Numbered from the stretch's first letter, positions 54,232 to 63,922 are shown. The stretch: DNA of 64,000 bases from CAVXHQ01 sp963789535 (GCA_963789535.1 CAWBKU010000004.1:248001-312000); one strand, 5' to 3'. Numbers and translations are program-made. Notes: generated from the letters alone by a model not told the origin.

Positions 54232-54618
54232 ATGCGCCTCCTGCCGTACCTTATCGCCCTTTGCGCATGCAGCACGCAGAGCCTGCCGTCGGTGCCGGTG
54301 GATTTGACCGCCGCCGACCTCGCCCGCGCGCAGGCGGCCGCGGCGGCGACGCTGGGACAGCCCCGGACGGCGGCGTTTCGGGACATGCACGGGTTTGCGC
54401 TGGCGGACGGCAGCACGGTGGTCTGCGGGCAGATGCGCGGCGTCGATCCCTATGGCACCGACTGGGGGTTCGCGCCGATCTACGTGCGCCTGACCGCAAC
54501 CGGTATCCTGCGCATCCACATCGACGACACCACCGATTCGACGGCCCCCGGCCCCTTTCCGTTCAACCCCGCCACCATCGGCTGCACCCGGGCCGCCGAG
54601 GGCCTCGCCCGCGGTTAG
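54232..54618 (+). CDS. small lipoprotein-like protein under a CtrA site
   Basis: 128 residues. Short hydrophobic start MRLLPYLIALCACST with cysteines at 11 and 13; LIALC or LCAC could be a lipobox, making this an outer-membrane or periplasmic lipoprotein. The rest has ARAQAAAAATLGQPRTAAF, DGSTVVCGQMRGVDPYG and IGCTRAAEG (two further cysteines). No family recognised. The CtrA box upstream suggests cell-cycle or motility-linked expression. Confidence 0.6.
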   Translation: MRLLPYLIALCACSTQSLPSVPVDLTAADLARAQAAAAATLGQPRTAAFRDMHGFALADGSTVVCGQMRGVDPYGTDWGFAPIYVRLTATGILRIHIDDTTDSTAPGPFPFNPATIGCTRAAEGLARG

Positions 54619-54658
54619 TCGCGGACGTGCTCGCACCGCCGCGGCCCGGCCATCGGGG

Positions 54659-55612
54659 TCAGACCATCACTTCGGCCGCATAGGGAATGCCCGCCACCGC
54701 CCCGCGCCGCGTCGTCGACAGGGCCGCTGCGGCATTGGCGCGCTCGGCGGCGGTCAAGAGGTCGTCGCCCGCCGTCAGCCCCGACAGGAAATAGCCGTCG
54801 AAGGTGTCGCCCGCCCCGCTCGCGTCCACCGGGCGGACCGACACCGGCATGATCCGCCAGCGGCCCTCGGGGCTCGCGACCCAGGCGCCGGCCTTGCCCA
54901 TGGTGAGGGCCACGACCCGCGGCCCGAGGCCCAGCACCTTGTCGAGGATCGCGGCCGGATCGGTCAGCCCGAACACCAGTTCCGCCTCCTCGAGGCTCGG
55001 CAGCGCGATGTCGGCCTTGGAAAACATGGTCAGCGCCACGCTGCGCGCCTCGTCCGGCGTCGACAGCGAAGGGCGATAGTTCAGGTCGAACGACACCCGC
55101 GTCCCCGCCGCCCGCGCCCAGTCCACCGCCTCTTCCGCGAGCGCCCGCGCACCTGCCGAAATCGCGCAGGTGATCCCCGACAGATGCAGGACGCGCGCGT
55201 CGGCGACCGCGTCTCGGGCAAGGTCGCCGGGCCGCATCAGGCTCGCTGCCGACCCGCGCCGCGCATAGCTGAACGCATGGCCGTCCGGGCCCTGATGGAC
55301 GAAGTAATGCCCCGTCGGCGCCGCCGCGTCGCGGATCACCGCGCCCGTATCGACGCCCTCGCCTGCCCACAATTCGCACAGCATGTCGCCGAACGGATCG
55401 GCACCCAGCCGCGTCGCCATCGCCGTCGCGGCCCCGGCCCGCGCCGCGGCAATCGCCACGTTCGACGTATCGCCGCCGAACCCGCGCAGATAGCGGCCCG
55501 GCGTCTCTTCGGAGAATTCGACCATCGGCTCGCCGAGGCACAGCAGGTCGCGGCGCGGACCCGGTGTCGGGTCCGCCCTCGTCGCATCGTCGGCAGAGAG
55601 AGGCGCGGTCAT
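54659..55612 (-). CDS. PfkB-family sugar kinase (KdgK-like)
   Basis: 317 residues. Ribokinase fold: LLCLGEPMVEFSEE at the N-terminus, GGDTSNVAIAAARAG (first PfkB signature), and the second signature with the catalytic aspartate in VDASGAGDTFDGYFLSGL. The pattern resembles 2-keto-3-deoxygluconate kinases. No kdgA or other Entner-Doudoroff gene is nearby. Start at 55612 chosen because upstream residues are low-complexity; no strong ribosome site. Confidence 0.82.
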   Translation of the reverse strand: MTAPLSADDATRADPTPGPRRDLLCLGEPMVEFSEETPGRYLRGFGGDTSNVAIAAARAGAATAMATRLGADPFGDMLCELWAGEGVDTGAVIRDAAAPTGHYFVHQGPDGHAFSYARRGSAASLMRPGDLARDAVADARVLHLSGITCAISAGARALAEEAVDWARAAGTRVSFDLNYRPSLSTPDEARSVALTMFSKADIALPSLEEAELVFGLTDPAAILDKVLGLGPRVVALTMGKAGAWVASPEGRWRIMPVSVRPVDASGAGDTFDGYFLSGLTAGDDLLTAAERANAAAALSTTRRGAVAGIPYAAEVMV

Positions 55613-55749
55613 CGGACGATCAGGCTTTCCTTGGGCACCCGACCGGGCCGGGCCGGGGCCGGGCGTCGGCCACGTTCGCGCGAACACCTAGCCGGGCACG
55701 GCCCGGGAGGAAAGACGCAAGCGGATGCGCGCACCCCATTTTCCGCGCC

Positions 55750-57672
55750 CTATTTCCCGCCCGTGTCCGCAGCCCACGCCCAGGGCCGGGTAAACGCGCC
55801 CAGCGCCTTGGCGATGTCGTCGTCGGTCACGGTGCCGGTCTTGCGCAAATGTGCGACGAGGCCCAGCTTTTTGTCCTCGATCACCTCGGCCACCTCGGCG
55901 GCGACGTCCGAGTTCGCGAGTGCCGCATCGTAGACCCGCGCGATCGCCAGCTTGCGCAGGGCGGGCTTGAACGTCTTGCCCACCGCCGTCTTGGGGAGTT
56001 CGTCCAGAACCTCGACGTATTTCGGACAGGCCGCCCGCTCGGAAATGTGCTTTTCGGCAAAGGCACGCAGCTCCTCGGGCGTGGCGCTGGCGCCCGCCAC
56101 CAGTTCGACATAGGCGCAGGGGATTTCGCCCGCGTGGGCATCGGGCTGACCGATGGCACCGGCAAAGGCGACGGCGGGGTGGCCGGCAAGGGCCTCCTCG
56201 ATCTCGGCGGGGTCGATGTTGTGACCGCCGCGGATGATCAGATCCTTGGCCCGGCCCGTGATCCACAGATAGCCGTCCGGGTCGAGCCGGCCGAGATCGC
56301 CGGTCCGCAGGTACTGCACCGATGGCCCCAGCGGCGAATCCTCGCCCGGATAGAACAGGTCGCGGTTCTTGGCCGGTTCGGTATAGGTGTGTCCGCCGTA
56401 GACGCCGGGCGAGGCCACGCAGATCTCGCCGACCTGATCGACCTCGAGGTCGCGCTGCGTCGCCACGTCGACGATCCGCACGTGCGTGTGCGGAAACGGC
56501 ACGCCGATGCTGCCCACGCGCTTTTCGCCGTCCGGCGGGTTGATCGACACCAGACACGTGGCCTCGGTCAGCCCATAGCCCTCGCAGATCGCGACACCTT
56601 TCGCCGCTGCCTCGAACTTCTTGTAGAGTTCCAGCGGCAGAGGCGACGAGCCGCAGAAGGCGATCCGCAGCGTCGAGATGTCGGCGTCCACCTTGCGCTG
56701 CATCAGCGCCGACAGCGCGGTCGGCACGGTGATCATGAACGTGACCTTGTGCCGCTCGATCAGCTTCCAGAAATTGTCGAACACCCCCTCGCCCCGGTAT
56801 CCCTGCGGCGTCGGGAACACGACATGCGCGCCAGAGCCGAGCGAGGCGCCGAGCGAGACGATGGCCGCGAACACGTGGAACAGCGGCAGGGGACAGATCT
56901 GCACGTCCTTTTCGGTGAACAGGAGGCGCGCACCAAGCCAGGCGTTGTAGACGATCCCGGAATAGAGGTGCTGGGCCACCTTCGGCATGCCGGTCGTGCC
57001 GCCGGTGTGGAAATAGGCCGCGACCCGGTCGGCGGTGCTGTCCTCGAACGACAGCGTCTTTGGCTGTTTCGCCGCCTCGGCGTTAAAGTTCAGGACGCGC
57101 GCATTGTGCGTCACCGGGTTCTTCGGCCGGACCAGCGGCACGATGAACCGCTTGATGCCGCCGATATAGGACAACAGGTCCACCTCGAGCACGGTCTTGA
57201 CGTTCGGCGCCAGACGCACCGCCTCGGCAGCCTTTTGCGCCACGTCGGTCTTGGGGAACGCGCGCAGCGTCACCAGCACCTTCGCGCCGGTCTCGCGCAG
57301 GATCGAGCCGATCTGTTCGGGCTCGAGGAGCGGATTGATCGGGTTCACGATGCCCGCGACCTGCCCGCCGAGGTAGCACAGGATCGTCTCCATGCAATTG
57401 GGCATCAGATAGGCGACGACATCCTTTTCGCCCACGCCCTGCGCGCGCAGGAGGTTGGCGACCTGCGCCACCCGTCCCTGCAATTCGGCCCAGGTCAGCG
57501 TATCGGCGCGCGCCCCGGGGGCCGCGAACATCTGGAACGTGACGGCCTTGCGGTCGGGAAAGGCAGCCGCCGTCCGCGACAGTTGCGCCCATGTGGTGAC
57601 GGGCATGTCCCGCGCGTCCCACGCCATTTCCGCCTCGATGGCGTTACGGTCCGCGACCGAAGCAAAGCTCAT
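55750..57672 (-). CDS. acyl-CoA synthetase (AMP-forming)
   Basis: 640 residues of the adenylate-forming family. Activates a carboxylic acid to acyl-AMP then acyl-CoA. Motif A3 is YFHTGGTTGMPKVAQH, then EGYGLTEATCLVS, and the hinge/A8 region YLRTGDLGRLDPDGYLWITGR and GGHNIDPAEIEEAL; the A10 lysine is in LPKTAVGKTFK. Long-chain or medium-chain substrate unknown. GGGAG precedes the start at 57672. Confidence 0.88.
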   Translation of the reverse strand: MSFASVADRNAIEAEMAWDARDMPVTTWAQLSRTAAAFPDRKAVTFQMFAAPGARADTLTWAELQGRVAQVANLLRAQGVGEKDVVAYLMPNCMETILCYLGGQVAGIVNPINPLLEPEQIGSILRETGAKVLVTLRAFPKTDVAQKAAEAVRLAPNVKTVLEVDLLSYIGGIKRFIVPLVRPKNPVTHNARVLNFNAEAAKQPKTLSFEDSTADRVAAYFHTGGTTGMPKVAQHLYSGIVYNAWLGARLLFTEKDVQICPLPLFHVFAAIVSLGASLGSGAHVVFPTPQGYRGEGVFDNFWKLIERHKVTFMITVPTALSALMQRKVDADISTLRIAFCGSSPLPLELYKKFEAAAKGVAICEGYGLTEATCLVSINPPDGEKRVGSIGVPFPHTHVRIVDVATQRDLEVDQVGEICVASPGVYGGHTYTEPAKNRDLFYPGEDSPLGPSVQYLRTGDLGRLDPDGYLWITGRAKDLIIRGGHNIDPAEIEEALAGHPAVAFAGAIGQPDAHAGEIPCAYVELVAGASATPEELRAFAEKHISERAACPKYVEVLDELPKTAVGKTFKPALRKLAIARVYDAALANSDVAAEVAEVIEDKKLGLVAHLRKTGTVTDDDIAKALGAFTRPWAWAADTGGK

Positions 57673-57808
57673 GACGGGTCTCCCTCCCAGTTTCTCCCGC
57701 CCCCTGTCTCGCAAGGCAGGGGCCGGTCGTGCAAGCATGACGCAGCGAAATGCGTCGCGGTGCAAGGCAATTCACCAGAAAAAGCGGAAGTTTACAAAAA
57801 CTCGGGTC

Positions 57809-57854
57809 CGAAGTCTTTCAAAGACTTCGACGCCGAATTCTTCGAAAGAATTCG
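57809..57854. terminator. double hairpin after the ABC exporter gene
   Basis: CGAAGTCTTT-C-AAAGACTTCG (57809-57829) and CGAATTCTT-CGA-AAGAATTCG (57834-57854), both perfect, directly after the leftward stop. A T-run (GAGTTTTTG on the minus strand) follows, so it is likely the terminator. Confidence 0.7.
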
Positions 57855-59694
57855 TTACTCCGCGGCCAGCCCGGCCGTGAACTGCAACCGCGCCAGCCGC
57901 GCATAGAGGCCCCCTTCGGCGACCAGCGCGTCATGGGTGCCCTGCGCCACGATCCGCCCGCCCTCGAACACGAGGATCCGGTCCGCCTTCTTCACCGTCG
58001 CCAGCCGGTGCGCCACCACCAGCGTCGTGCGCCCCGCGCTCAGCTTCTCGACCGCGCGCTGCACCGCGACCTCGCTTTCGGCGTCGAGGGCGCTCGTCGC
58101 CTCGTCGAGGAGCAGCACCGGCGCGTCGCGCAGGATCGCTCGGGCGATGGCGATGCGCTGCTTCTGCCCGCCCGACAGCAGGACGCCCCGCTCGCCCACA
58201 TAGGTCTCGAAGCCGTCGGGCAGCGCCGTCAGGAAATCGTAGGCCGAGGCCGCGCGGGCGGCATCCTCGACCTCGGCGTCGGTCGCGTCGGGTCGCCCGA
58301 ACCGGATGTTCTCGCGCGCGGTGGCGGCGAATATCACCGGGTCCTGCGGCACCAGCGCCATCGCGCGACGGAACTCGCCCCGCGACAGGTCCGTCAGGGG
58401 CACGCCGCCGACCGTGATCCGCCCCGACGACGGATCGTAGAACCGCAGGAGAAGCTGGATGATCGTCGACTTGCCCGCCCCCGAGGGTCCGACAAGCGCC
58501 ACCGTCTCGCCGGGCCGCACCCGGAACGACACGCCGTCGAGCGCCGCGATCCCGGGCCGCGAGGGATAGCGGAAGGCCACGTCCTCGAAGGCGATCTCGC
58601 CGCTCGCCACGGCGGCGAGCGGCGTCGCGGGATCGGCCACGCTGTCCTCGGCGGTCAGCAGTTCCACCAGCCGCTCGGTCGCCCCCGCCGCGCGCTGCAC
58701 CTCGCCCCAGACCTCGGTCAGGGCGCCGACGCCGCCCGCCACCAGCACCGCATAGATCACGAACTGCACCAGTTCGCCGACGGTCATGACACCCGCCCGC
58801 ACGTCCTGCGCGCCGATCCAGAGCACGCCGACGATGCCCGCGAACACCAGGAATATCACGATCGCCGTCATCACCGCCCGCACGCCGATCCGCTTGCGCG
58901 CGGCGACATAGCTGCGTTCGGTCACGGCGGCAAAACTGGCGCGGCTCGGCCCCTCGTGGGTGAACGCCTGCACCGTCTGCGCCGCCAGCAGCGCCTCGGA
59001 CGCCGACCCCGACGACGAGGCGATCCAGTCCTGGTTCTCGCGGCTGAGCGCGCGCAGGCGCCGCCCGAGAAGGACGATCGGCACGATCACGGCGGGCACG
59101 ATCAGCAGGACCAGCCCCGCCAGCTTTGGCGCGGTCCAGAACAGCAGGCCCATGCCGCCGAACAGCATCAGCACGTTGCGCAGCGCGATCGACGCCGACG
59201 AGCCGATCACCGACAGGATCAGCGTGGTATCCGTGGTGATCCGGCTCAGCACCTCGCCGGTCATGATCTTTTCGTAGAAGGCCGGCGACATCCCGATCAT
59301 CCGGTCGAAGACCGCGGTGCGGATGTCGGCCACCACCCGCTCGCCCAGACGGGTGACGAAGTAATACCGCAGCGCCGTGCCCACGGCGAGCAGCGCCGCG
59401 ATGCCCGAGGGCGGCGGCGAAATAGCCGTTCAGGAGGAGCGCGTCCGCCACCTCGAAATTGTCCACCACCCGCCGCACCGCCAGCGGCAGGACCAGCGAC
59501 AGCACCGCCGTCGTCGTCAGCGCCACGATGGCAAGGCCCAGCATCCGGCCATAGGGCCGCACGAACGGCCACAGGGCCGCCAGCGCCCCGATCCGGCGAG
59601 AGGTGGCGCGCTCGAGCTGCGATTGCAGCGGCGCGGGGGCATCGGCCAGAGGGGCGGCGGAGGCGCGGATGATCGGTGTCGGGGCGGTTGCCAA
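57855..59694 (-). pseudogene. ABC-type exporter (fused membrane and ATPase domains) with a single-base frameshift
   Basis: Repaired length 612 residues, the size of MsbA-like half-transporters. Six membrane helices (N-terminal half) and an ATPase with Walker A VGPSGAGKST, signature LSGGQKQRIAIARA and Walker B VLLLDEATSALD. The frame breaks at 59404-59406: three Gs on the minus strand (CTCGGGCATCGC) where two would give ...AAALGIAALLAV in frame. The first part (MATAPTPIIRAS to NGYFAAALG) and the rest (IAALLAVGTALRYYF onwards) are in adjacent frames. The start is a TTG at 59694 with GAGGA upstream. Likely a lipid or drug flippase; the substrate is unknown. Sequencing error is plausible. Confidence 0.88.
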
Positions 59695-59745
59695 GGCTCA
59701 ATCCTCGTTGTGGTGCGCCGGACTTAAGCCTGCCGCACGCGATGC

Positions 59746-60546
59746 TCAACCTCTGGCAGGCGCCGCGGCCCCGTCGTTCCCGTCCATCTCCAGGAACGTC
59801 GCCACCGCCGCCTCGAATTCCCGCGGCTTTTCCGCGTGCAGCCAATGCCCCGCACCGGGGATCTTTGCGAACCGTGCCGATGGAAACAACGCCCGGATCC
59901 GCGCGCGGTGCGTGGGCAGCACATACTCCGACAGCGCGCCGGAAAGGAACAGTGCCGCCCCCCCGAATTGCCCCGTCACCTCGGGAAAGCCGACGATTGC
60001 CGCCATGTCCCGCTCGAGCACGTCGAGGTTCAGAACCCAGCGCCGCGCCCGGAGATCGAGGCTCTGCAACAGGAACGCCGCGACGCCCGCGTCTTCCAGA
60101 CCCATCGCCGCCGCCGCCCCGGCCCGGTCCGCCACGGTATCGAGGTCGACCCGCCGCATCGCGCCGATGTTGTGCGACTGGCTGTGGCCGTAGGCCACGG
60201 GCGCGATGTCGGCCACGACCAGCCGCCGCAGCGGTCCGGGCTGCGTCAGCGCCATCACCATCGCCGCCTTGCCGCCCATCGAATGGCCCAACAGATCGAC
60301 CGACCGCCCGGTCTCGTCGGCCACCGCCGCCAGCACCTCGGCCAGATCGGCGGCCATCCCGGCATACTCATGCGTCCCGGTCCACGCGCTCTCGCCGTGG
60401 TTGCGCATGTCGACCGTCACCACCGGCCGCAACCCCGCCAGCCGCCGCGCGACGACACCCCAGTTGCGCGCCGACCCGAACAGGCCATGCGCGATCACCA
60501 GCGGCGCGCCGGGCGCCTCGGCGCCAAACGATATCCGGTTCAGCAT
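59746..60546 (-). CDS. alpha/beta hydrolase (YbfF-like esterase)
   Basis: 266 residues. LVIAHGLFGSARNWG gives the oxyanion loop, DMRNHGESAW follows, the nucleophile is Ser89 in LGHSMGGKAAM, and IPGAGHWLHAEKP carries the catalytic histidine. This matches the YbfF/Abhd11 type of short-chain esterase. Start at 60546 is taken for its good family fit (LNRISFGAEAPG...). Starts upstream belong to antisense reading of the meaB gene. Divergent from the small membrane-protein gene. Confidence 0.88.
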   Translation of the reverse strand: MLNRISFGAEAPGAPLVIAHGLFGSARNWGVVARRLAGLRPVVTVDMRNHGESAWTGTHEYAGMAADLAEVLAAVADETGRSVDLLGHSMGGKAAMVMALTQPGPLRRLVVADIAPVAYGHSQSHNIGAMRRVDLDTVADRAGAAAAMGLEDAGVAAFLLQSLDLRARRWVLNLDVLERDMAAIVGFPEVTGQFGGAALFLSGALSEYVLPTHRARIRALFPSARFAKIPGAGHWLHAEKPREFEAAVATFLEMDGNDGAAAPARG

Positions 60547-60696
60547 CGACCACACCCCCTCTGCGAAACGCCGCGACTGTCCCACCGCGCGCCCGTCCGC
60601 ACAACCTGTTGTCATCCTGCACCGCCCCCCCGAAACCGGCGGCCGCTCCGCCGCCTCCCATTGAGGGCCTCCCCGGACCGCCGATAGGGTCGTGCC

Positions 60697-61068
60697 ATGA
60701 CCGGGGAAATCGTCGCCGCCAGTATCGAGGAAATCCAGAACCTGATGCGCGACCGCCTGCGCGTCCGGGGCAGCACGCTCGCCCGCCAGATCGACCGCAC
60801 CGGACGCCTGCTGCCGCGCGCCATCGCCCGCGAGGCGCGCTATCTCGCGCAGGCCGAAACGCTGGTGCAGAACCCCAAGCTCGTGCGCATGGTCGATCCC
60901 GCCCGCCTGAGTGCCGCGCGCGAAAAGGTCGCCGCATATCTGCGCGGCGTCGACCCCGACCGGCGGCGCCGCGACCGGCTCTTGGGTATGCTGGGGCTGG
61001 TGTCGTTCCAGATCCTCGTCATCGGCGCCGCACTGGTCGCCTGGCTCGTCTGGCGGGGCATTGTCTGA
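60697..61068 (+). CDS. small protein with one C-terminal membrane helix
   Basis: 123 residues. A helical cytoplasmic part rich in arginine (IQNLMRDRLRVRGSTLARQ, LLPRAIAREARYLAQAETL) and a C-terminal membrane segment (LLGMLGLVSFQILVIGAALVAWLVW cut after position 95). Tail-anchored layout. No family recognised. Its stop overlaps the probable meaB start region (meaB GTG at 61070), so the two are co-translated. Confidence 0.7.
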   Translation: MTGEIVAASIEEIQNLMRDRLRVRGSTLARQIDRTGRLLPRAIAREARYLAQAETLVQNPKLVRMVDPARLSAAREKVAAYLRGVDPDRRRRDRLLGMLGLVSFQILVIGAALVAWLVWRGIV

Positions 61069-61069
61069 G

Positions 61070-62053
61070 GTGCCCGGGGGGGCGGACGCCGACCTCGCCG
61101 CGCAGGTGCGGAACGGCGACCGCCGCGCCCTGTCGCGCGCCATCACCCTGATCGAGAGCGTCCGGTCCGACCACAGGTTGCAGGCCGAGGCGCTGCTCGA
61201 CGCCCTCGGCACCGACCGGCAGGCCCTGCGCATCGGCCTCTCGGGCACGCCCGGCGTCGGCAAGTCCACCTTCATCGAGGCGCTCGGCCTGCGCCTCACC
61301 GCTGCGGGCAAGCGCGTCGCCGTCCTCGCCGTTGACCCGTCCTCGGCGCGCTCCGGCGGCTCGATCCTCGGCGACAAGACCCGGATGGAGCGCCTCAGCC
61401 GCGATCCAGCCGCCTTCATCCGCCCCTCGCCCGCGCGCGACCAGCTTGGCGGCGTCGCCCGCCGCACGCGCGAGGCGGTGGCGCTCTGCGAGGCTGCCGG
61501 CTTCGACATCGTGCTGATCGAGACGGTCGGCGTCGGCCAGTCCGAGACCATGGTGGCGCAGACTTCGGACGTCTTCGTCCTGCTGCTGGCGCCGGCGGGC
61601 GGCGACGAGTTGCAGGGCGTCAAGCGCGGCATCATGGAGGTCGCCGACGTGGTGCTCGTGAACAAGGCCGACGGCGATCTCATGGCGCAGGCGACCCGCA
61701 CCTGCGCCGATTACGCCGGGGCCCTGCGCCTGATGCGGCCCCGCCCCGGCGACCCCGAGGGCTATCCCTGCGCCCGCACCGTCTCGGCCCTCACCGGCGA
61801 CGGCCTCGATGCCGCCTGGACCGCGATCGCGGATCTGGCGCAGGCGCGCCGCGACAACGGCCACTGGGACCGGACCCGCGCCGCGCAGAGGCGCCACTGG
61901 TTCGCCGAGGAACTGCGCGCGGGCCTCATGGCGCATCTCGCCGGCGGCGCCCTGGCGCCCCGCATCGCCGCCCTCGAGGCCGAGGTCGCCGCCGGCACCC
62001 TTACCCCCGCCGCCGCCGCCCGCCGCGCGCTGGCGCCGCTCGACGCGCCATGA
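61070..62053 (+). CDS. meaB: methylmalonyl-CoA mutase-associated GTPase MeaB (ArgK family)
   Basis: 327 residues. G-protein chaperone that protects and reloads adenosylcobalamin-dependent mutase. P-loop LSGTPGVGKST (57-67), then LAVDPSSARSGGSILGDKTRM, ETVGVGQSE (switch III-like) and VLVNKADGD (NKAD). The start is GTG at 61070 (MPGGADADLA); a TTG at 61061 is also possible. Its partner mutase (mcm or ethylmalonyl mutase) is not in the window. Overlaps the next gene by ATGA. Confidence 0.92.
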   Translation: MPGGADADLAAQVRNGDRRALSRAITLIESVRSDHRLQAEALLDALGTDRQALRIGLSGTPGVGKSTFIEALGLRLTAAGKRVAVLAVDPSSARSGGSILGDKTRMERLSRDPAAFIRPSPARDQLGGVARRTREAVALCEAAGFDIVLIETVGVGQSETMVAQTSDVFVLLLAPAGGDELQGVKRGIMEVADVVLVNKADGDLMAQATRTCADYAGALRLMRPRPGDPEGYPCARTVSALTGDGLDAAWTAIADLAQARRDNGHWDRTRAAQRRHWFAEELRAGLMAHLAGGALAPRIAALEAEVAAGTLTPAAAARRALAPLDAP

Positions 62054-62862
62054 CCGGCCCCAAGGACTATCAATCCCGCCTGTTCGACGGCGCCCGCCTG
62101 CGCGCCCTGCACTACACCTCCGGCCACGCCAAGCTCCTCGTGACCTTCGATTACCGGATGATCGGCAAGGCCGATTTCCCCCCCGCCCGCACCATCCATG
62201 CCTTCGACGAGCGCGGCTATGACCAGATCCGGATCCAGAGCCGGGCGAACGACTGGTTCATCAACCCCGAGACGCCCGCCCTCGAGGCGGCCCTCGCGCC
62301 GCTCGCCGCGCGCTATCGCAAGGTCCGGATGATCGGCTATTCGATGGGCGGCTACGGCGCCTTCCGCTTTGCCGCGACGCTGGGCGCCACCCACATCTTC
62401 GCCGTTTCGCCGCAGGTCTCGCTCGATCCAGCCGTCGCGCCTTATGAGTTCCGCTACAAGACCGAGGCCCTGGGCTTCGATCCTGCCCTCGGCGATATCG
62501 CCACCCGCCCCCGCCCCGAGTGCGAGGGGTTCATGGTCGTCGACCCCTTCGATGCCACCGACATGGCCCACGCGCACGCCCTTCAGGCCCTCTTTCCCCG
62601 CGTCGGCATCGTCCGCCTCGGTTTCGGCGGCCACCCGGCGACGGACGTGACGACCGGCGCAAAGCAGGGCTTTCCGGTGCAGCGCACCGCGATCATGGCG
62701 GCGCCGGACGCCCGCTACGTCCACGCCGCCCACCGGCGCGCCCGCCGCCTCTCGCCGCTCTACTGGCGCGCGCTGGCCGCCCGTGCCACCCGCCGGCCCG
62801 CCCTCGCCGCCCGCGCCGCCGCCGAGGCCGACCGCCTCGCGGCCCTGCCGCCACCGGCGTGA
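62050..62862 (+). CDS. alpha/beta hydrolase-fold protein of unknown specificity
   Basis: 270 residues. The nucleophile elbow is Ser98 in MIGYSMGGYGAF, preceded by LLVTFDYR and followed by a possible acid Asp in MVVDPFDATD and histidine in GFGGHPATD. The C-terminal ~45 residues are Ala/Arg-rich. It begins inside the meaB stop (ATGA). Might be a thioesterase or depolymerase-like enzyme; not assigned. Confidence 0.7.
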   Translation: MTGPKDYQSRLFDGARLRALHYTSGHAKLLVTFDYRMIGKADFPPARTIHAFDERGYDQIRIQSRANDWFINPETPALEAALAPLAARYRKVRMIGYSMGGYGAFRFAATLGATHIFAVSPQVSLDPAVAPYEFRYKTEALGFDPALGDIATRPRPECEGFMVVDPFDATDMAHAHALQALFPRVGIVRLGFGGHPATDVTTGAKQGFPVQRTAIMAAPDARYVHAAHRRARRLSPLYWRALAARATRRPALAARAAAEADRLAALPPPA

Positions 62863-63197
62863 GCCTTGCGCCGCAACCGGCCATCGCGTCTGTCGCGCGC
62901 GTCCCCCCCTTCCCTCGGCAGCGGCGTTTCGACCCCCGGCCGCCCTCCCGCAGCGGCACCCCCGTCCGACCGCCGCGGCGCCGACCCGCACCGTCGCCCA
63001 CCGTCGCCCTGCCACGCCGGGTGCGCCGGGCACGGCGCCCATTTCCCGGTTGACGCCTCTCCCAATTCTCCGTATGCGCTGTCATCCGAATTCCGGGGTC
63101 CGCACGGGCCCCATCCCGAGAACCGCCGCCCCCGAAAGGGTGGCCCCAATGACGGCCCCGCCCGGCTAGATGCCCGGTGCCGCACCAAGGATACGCT
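62863..63197. other. 335-bp gap and leader upstream of rpmB
   Basis: GC-rich and without a gene on either strand. The only clear element is a promoter candidate at 63050-63078. The leader from there to the rpmB start is about 115 nt and holds no recognisable ribosomal-protein regulatory fold that I can name. Confidence 0.6.
63050..63078 (+). promoter_or_regulatory. candidate promoter of rpmB
   Basis: TTGACG (63050-63055), 17 bp, TATGCG (63073-63078). About 115 nt leader to rpmB. Confidence 0.5.
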
Positions 63198-63500
63198 ATG
63201 TCGCGCCGCTGCGAACTGACCGGAAAAGGTCCGATGTCTGGCAACAACGTCAGCCATGCCAACAACAAGACCCGCCGCCGGTTCCTGCCGAACCTGAACG
63301 ACGTGTCGCTCATGTCCGACACCCTCGGGCGGACGTTCAAGTTCAAGATTTCGGCCCACGCCCTGCGCTCGGTCGACCACCGCGGCGGCCTCGACGCCTT
63401 CCTCGCCAAGGCCAAGGACGACGAACTGTCGCCCGCCGCGCTCAAGGTGAAGAAGGACATCGCCAAGGCGACCACCGCGGCGCCGATCGCCGCCGCCTGA
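63198..63500 (+). CDS. rpmB: 50S ribosomal protein L28
   Basis: 100 residues. N-terminal SRRCELTGKGPMSGNNVSHANN, RRFLPNLNDVSLMSDTLGR cut here, and SAHALRSVDHRGGLDAFL are the L28 signature. Start at 63198 with AAGGA seven bases upstream. Downstream hairpin is a terminator. Alphaproteobacterial size with a short Ala-rich tail. Confidence 0.96.
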   Translation: MSRRCELTGKGPMSGNNVSHANNKTRRRFLPNLNDVSLMSDTLGRTFKFKISAHALRSVDHRGGLDAFLAKAKDDELSPAALKVKKDIAKATTAAPIAAA

Positions 63501-63542
63501 CCGGCCCGCCGCGCCGTTTCGGGCGGCCGATACCGACCAAGG

Positions 63543-63570
63543 CCCGGCCCCGCGCCGGGTCTCTTCGTTT
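63543..63570 (+). terminator. terminator after rpmB
   Basis: CCCGGC (63543-63548), 5-nt loop, GCCGGG (63554-63559), then TCTCTTCGTTT. Confidence 0.55.
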
Positions 63571-63625
63571 CTGGGCGACGAAAATGGCGGCGCCTCCGCC
63601 CCGTCCTCCGGCTCCGCCGCCGACT

Positions 63626-63901
63626 TTTCACGGTGCCACGAAACTTCCCGAAGGGGGGGCAGGCAGGGGGCAGACATCCCCCATCCCCCTTTTATCCCCT
63701 GCGCCACCGCGCACCGTTTGCGTTGCCGCAACGACTATCTCTTTGGGGGGGCCGCAGAAGGGGGGGCAGAATGGCGATCTCCATCCTTGCCCCTCCAGCG
63801 CCGCCGCCCCCCTTTCACGTTGCCGTAACACCTCTCGGGGGGGCCGCAGGCGGGGGGCAGACAGCCCCCCTCCGCCCTCGCCCCACTCGCCTTCCGCCCC
63901 G
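63626..63901. repeat. three tandem 92-bp degenerate repeats with G-runs
   Basis: A seven-G run recurs at 63653, 63745 and 63837, spaced exactly 92 bp. Each is followed after 6-8 bases by a second run of five to seven Gs and CAGA, and preceded by a GTTGCCG-like or GGTGCCA-like block. The copies differ elsewhere. They occupy most of the 422-bp gap between rpmB and the hrpB start. Confidence 0.75.
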
Positions 63902-63922
63902 CGCCACGCCATAACCGCGCCC

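Noticed and set aside
62693..63731. Long minus-strand frames over rpmB and its flanks
   Set aside because: Antisense to L28 and built of Arg/Gly-rich low-complexity sequence.
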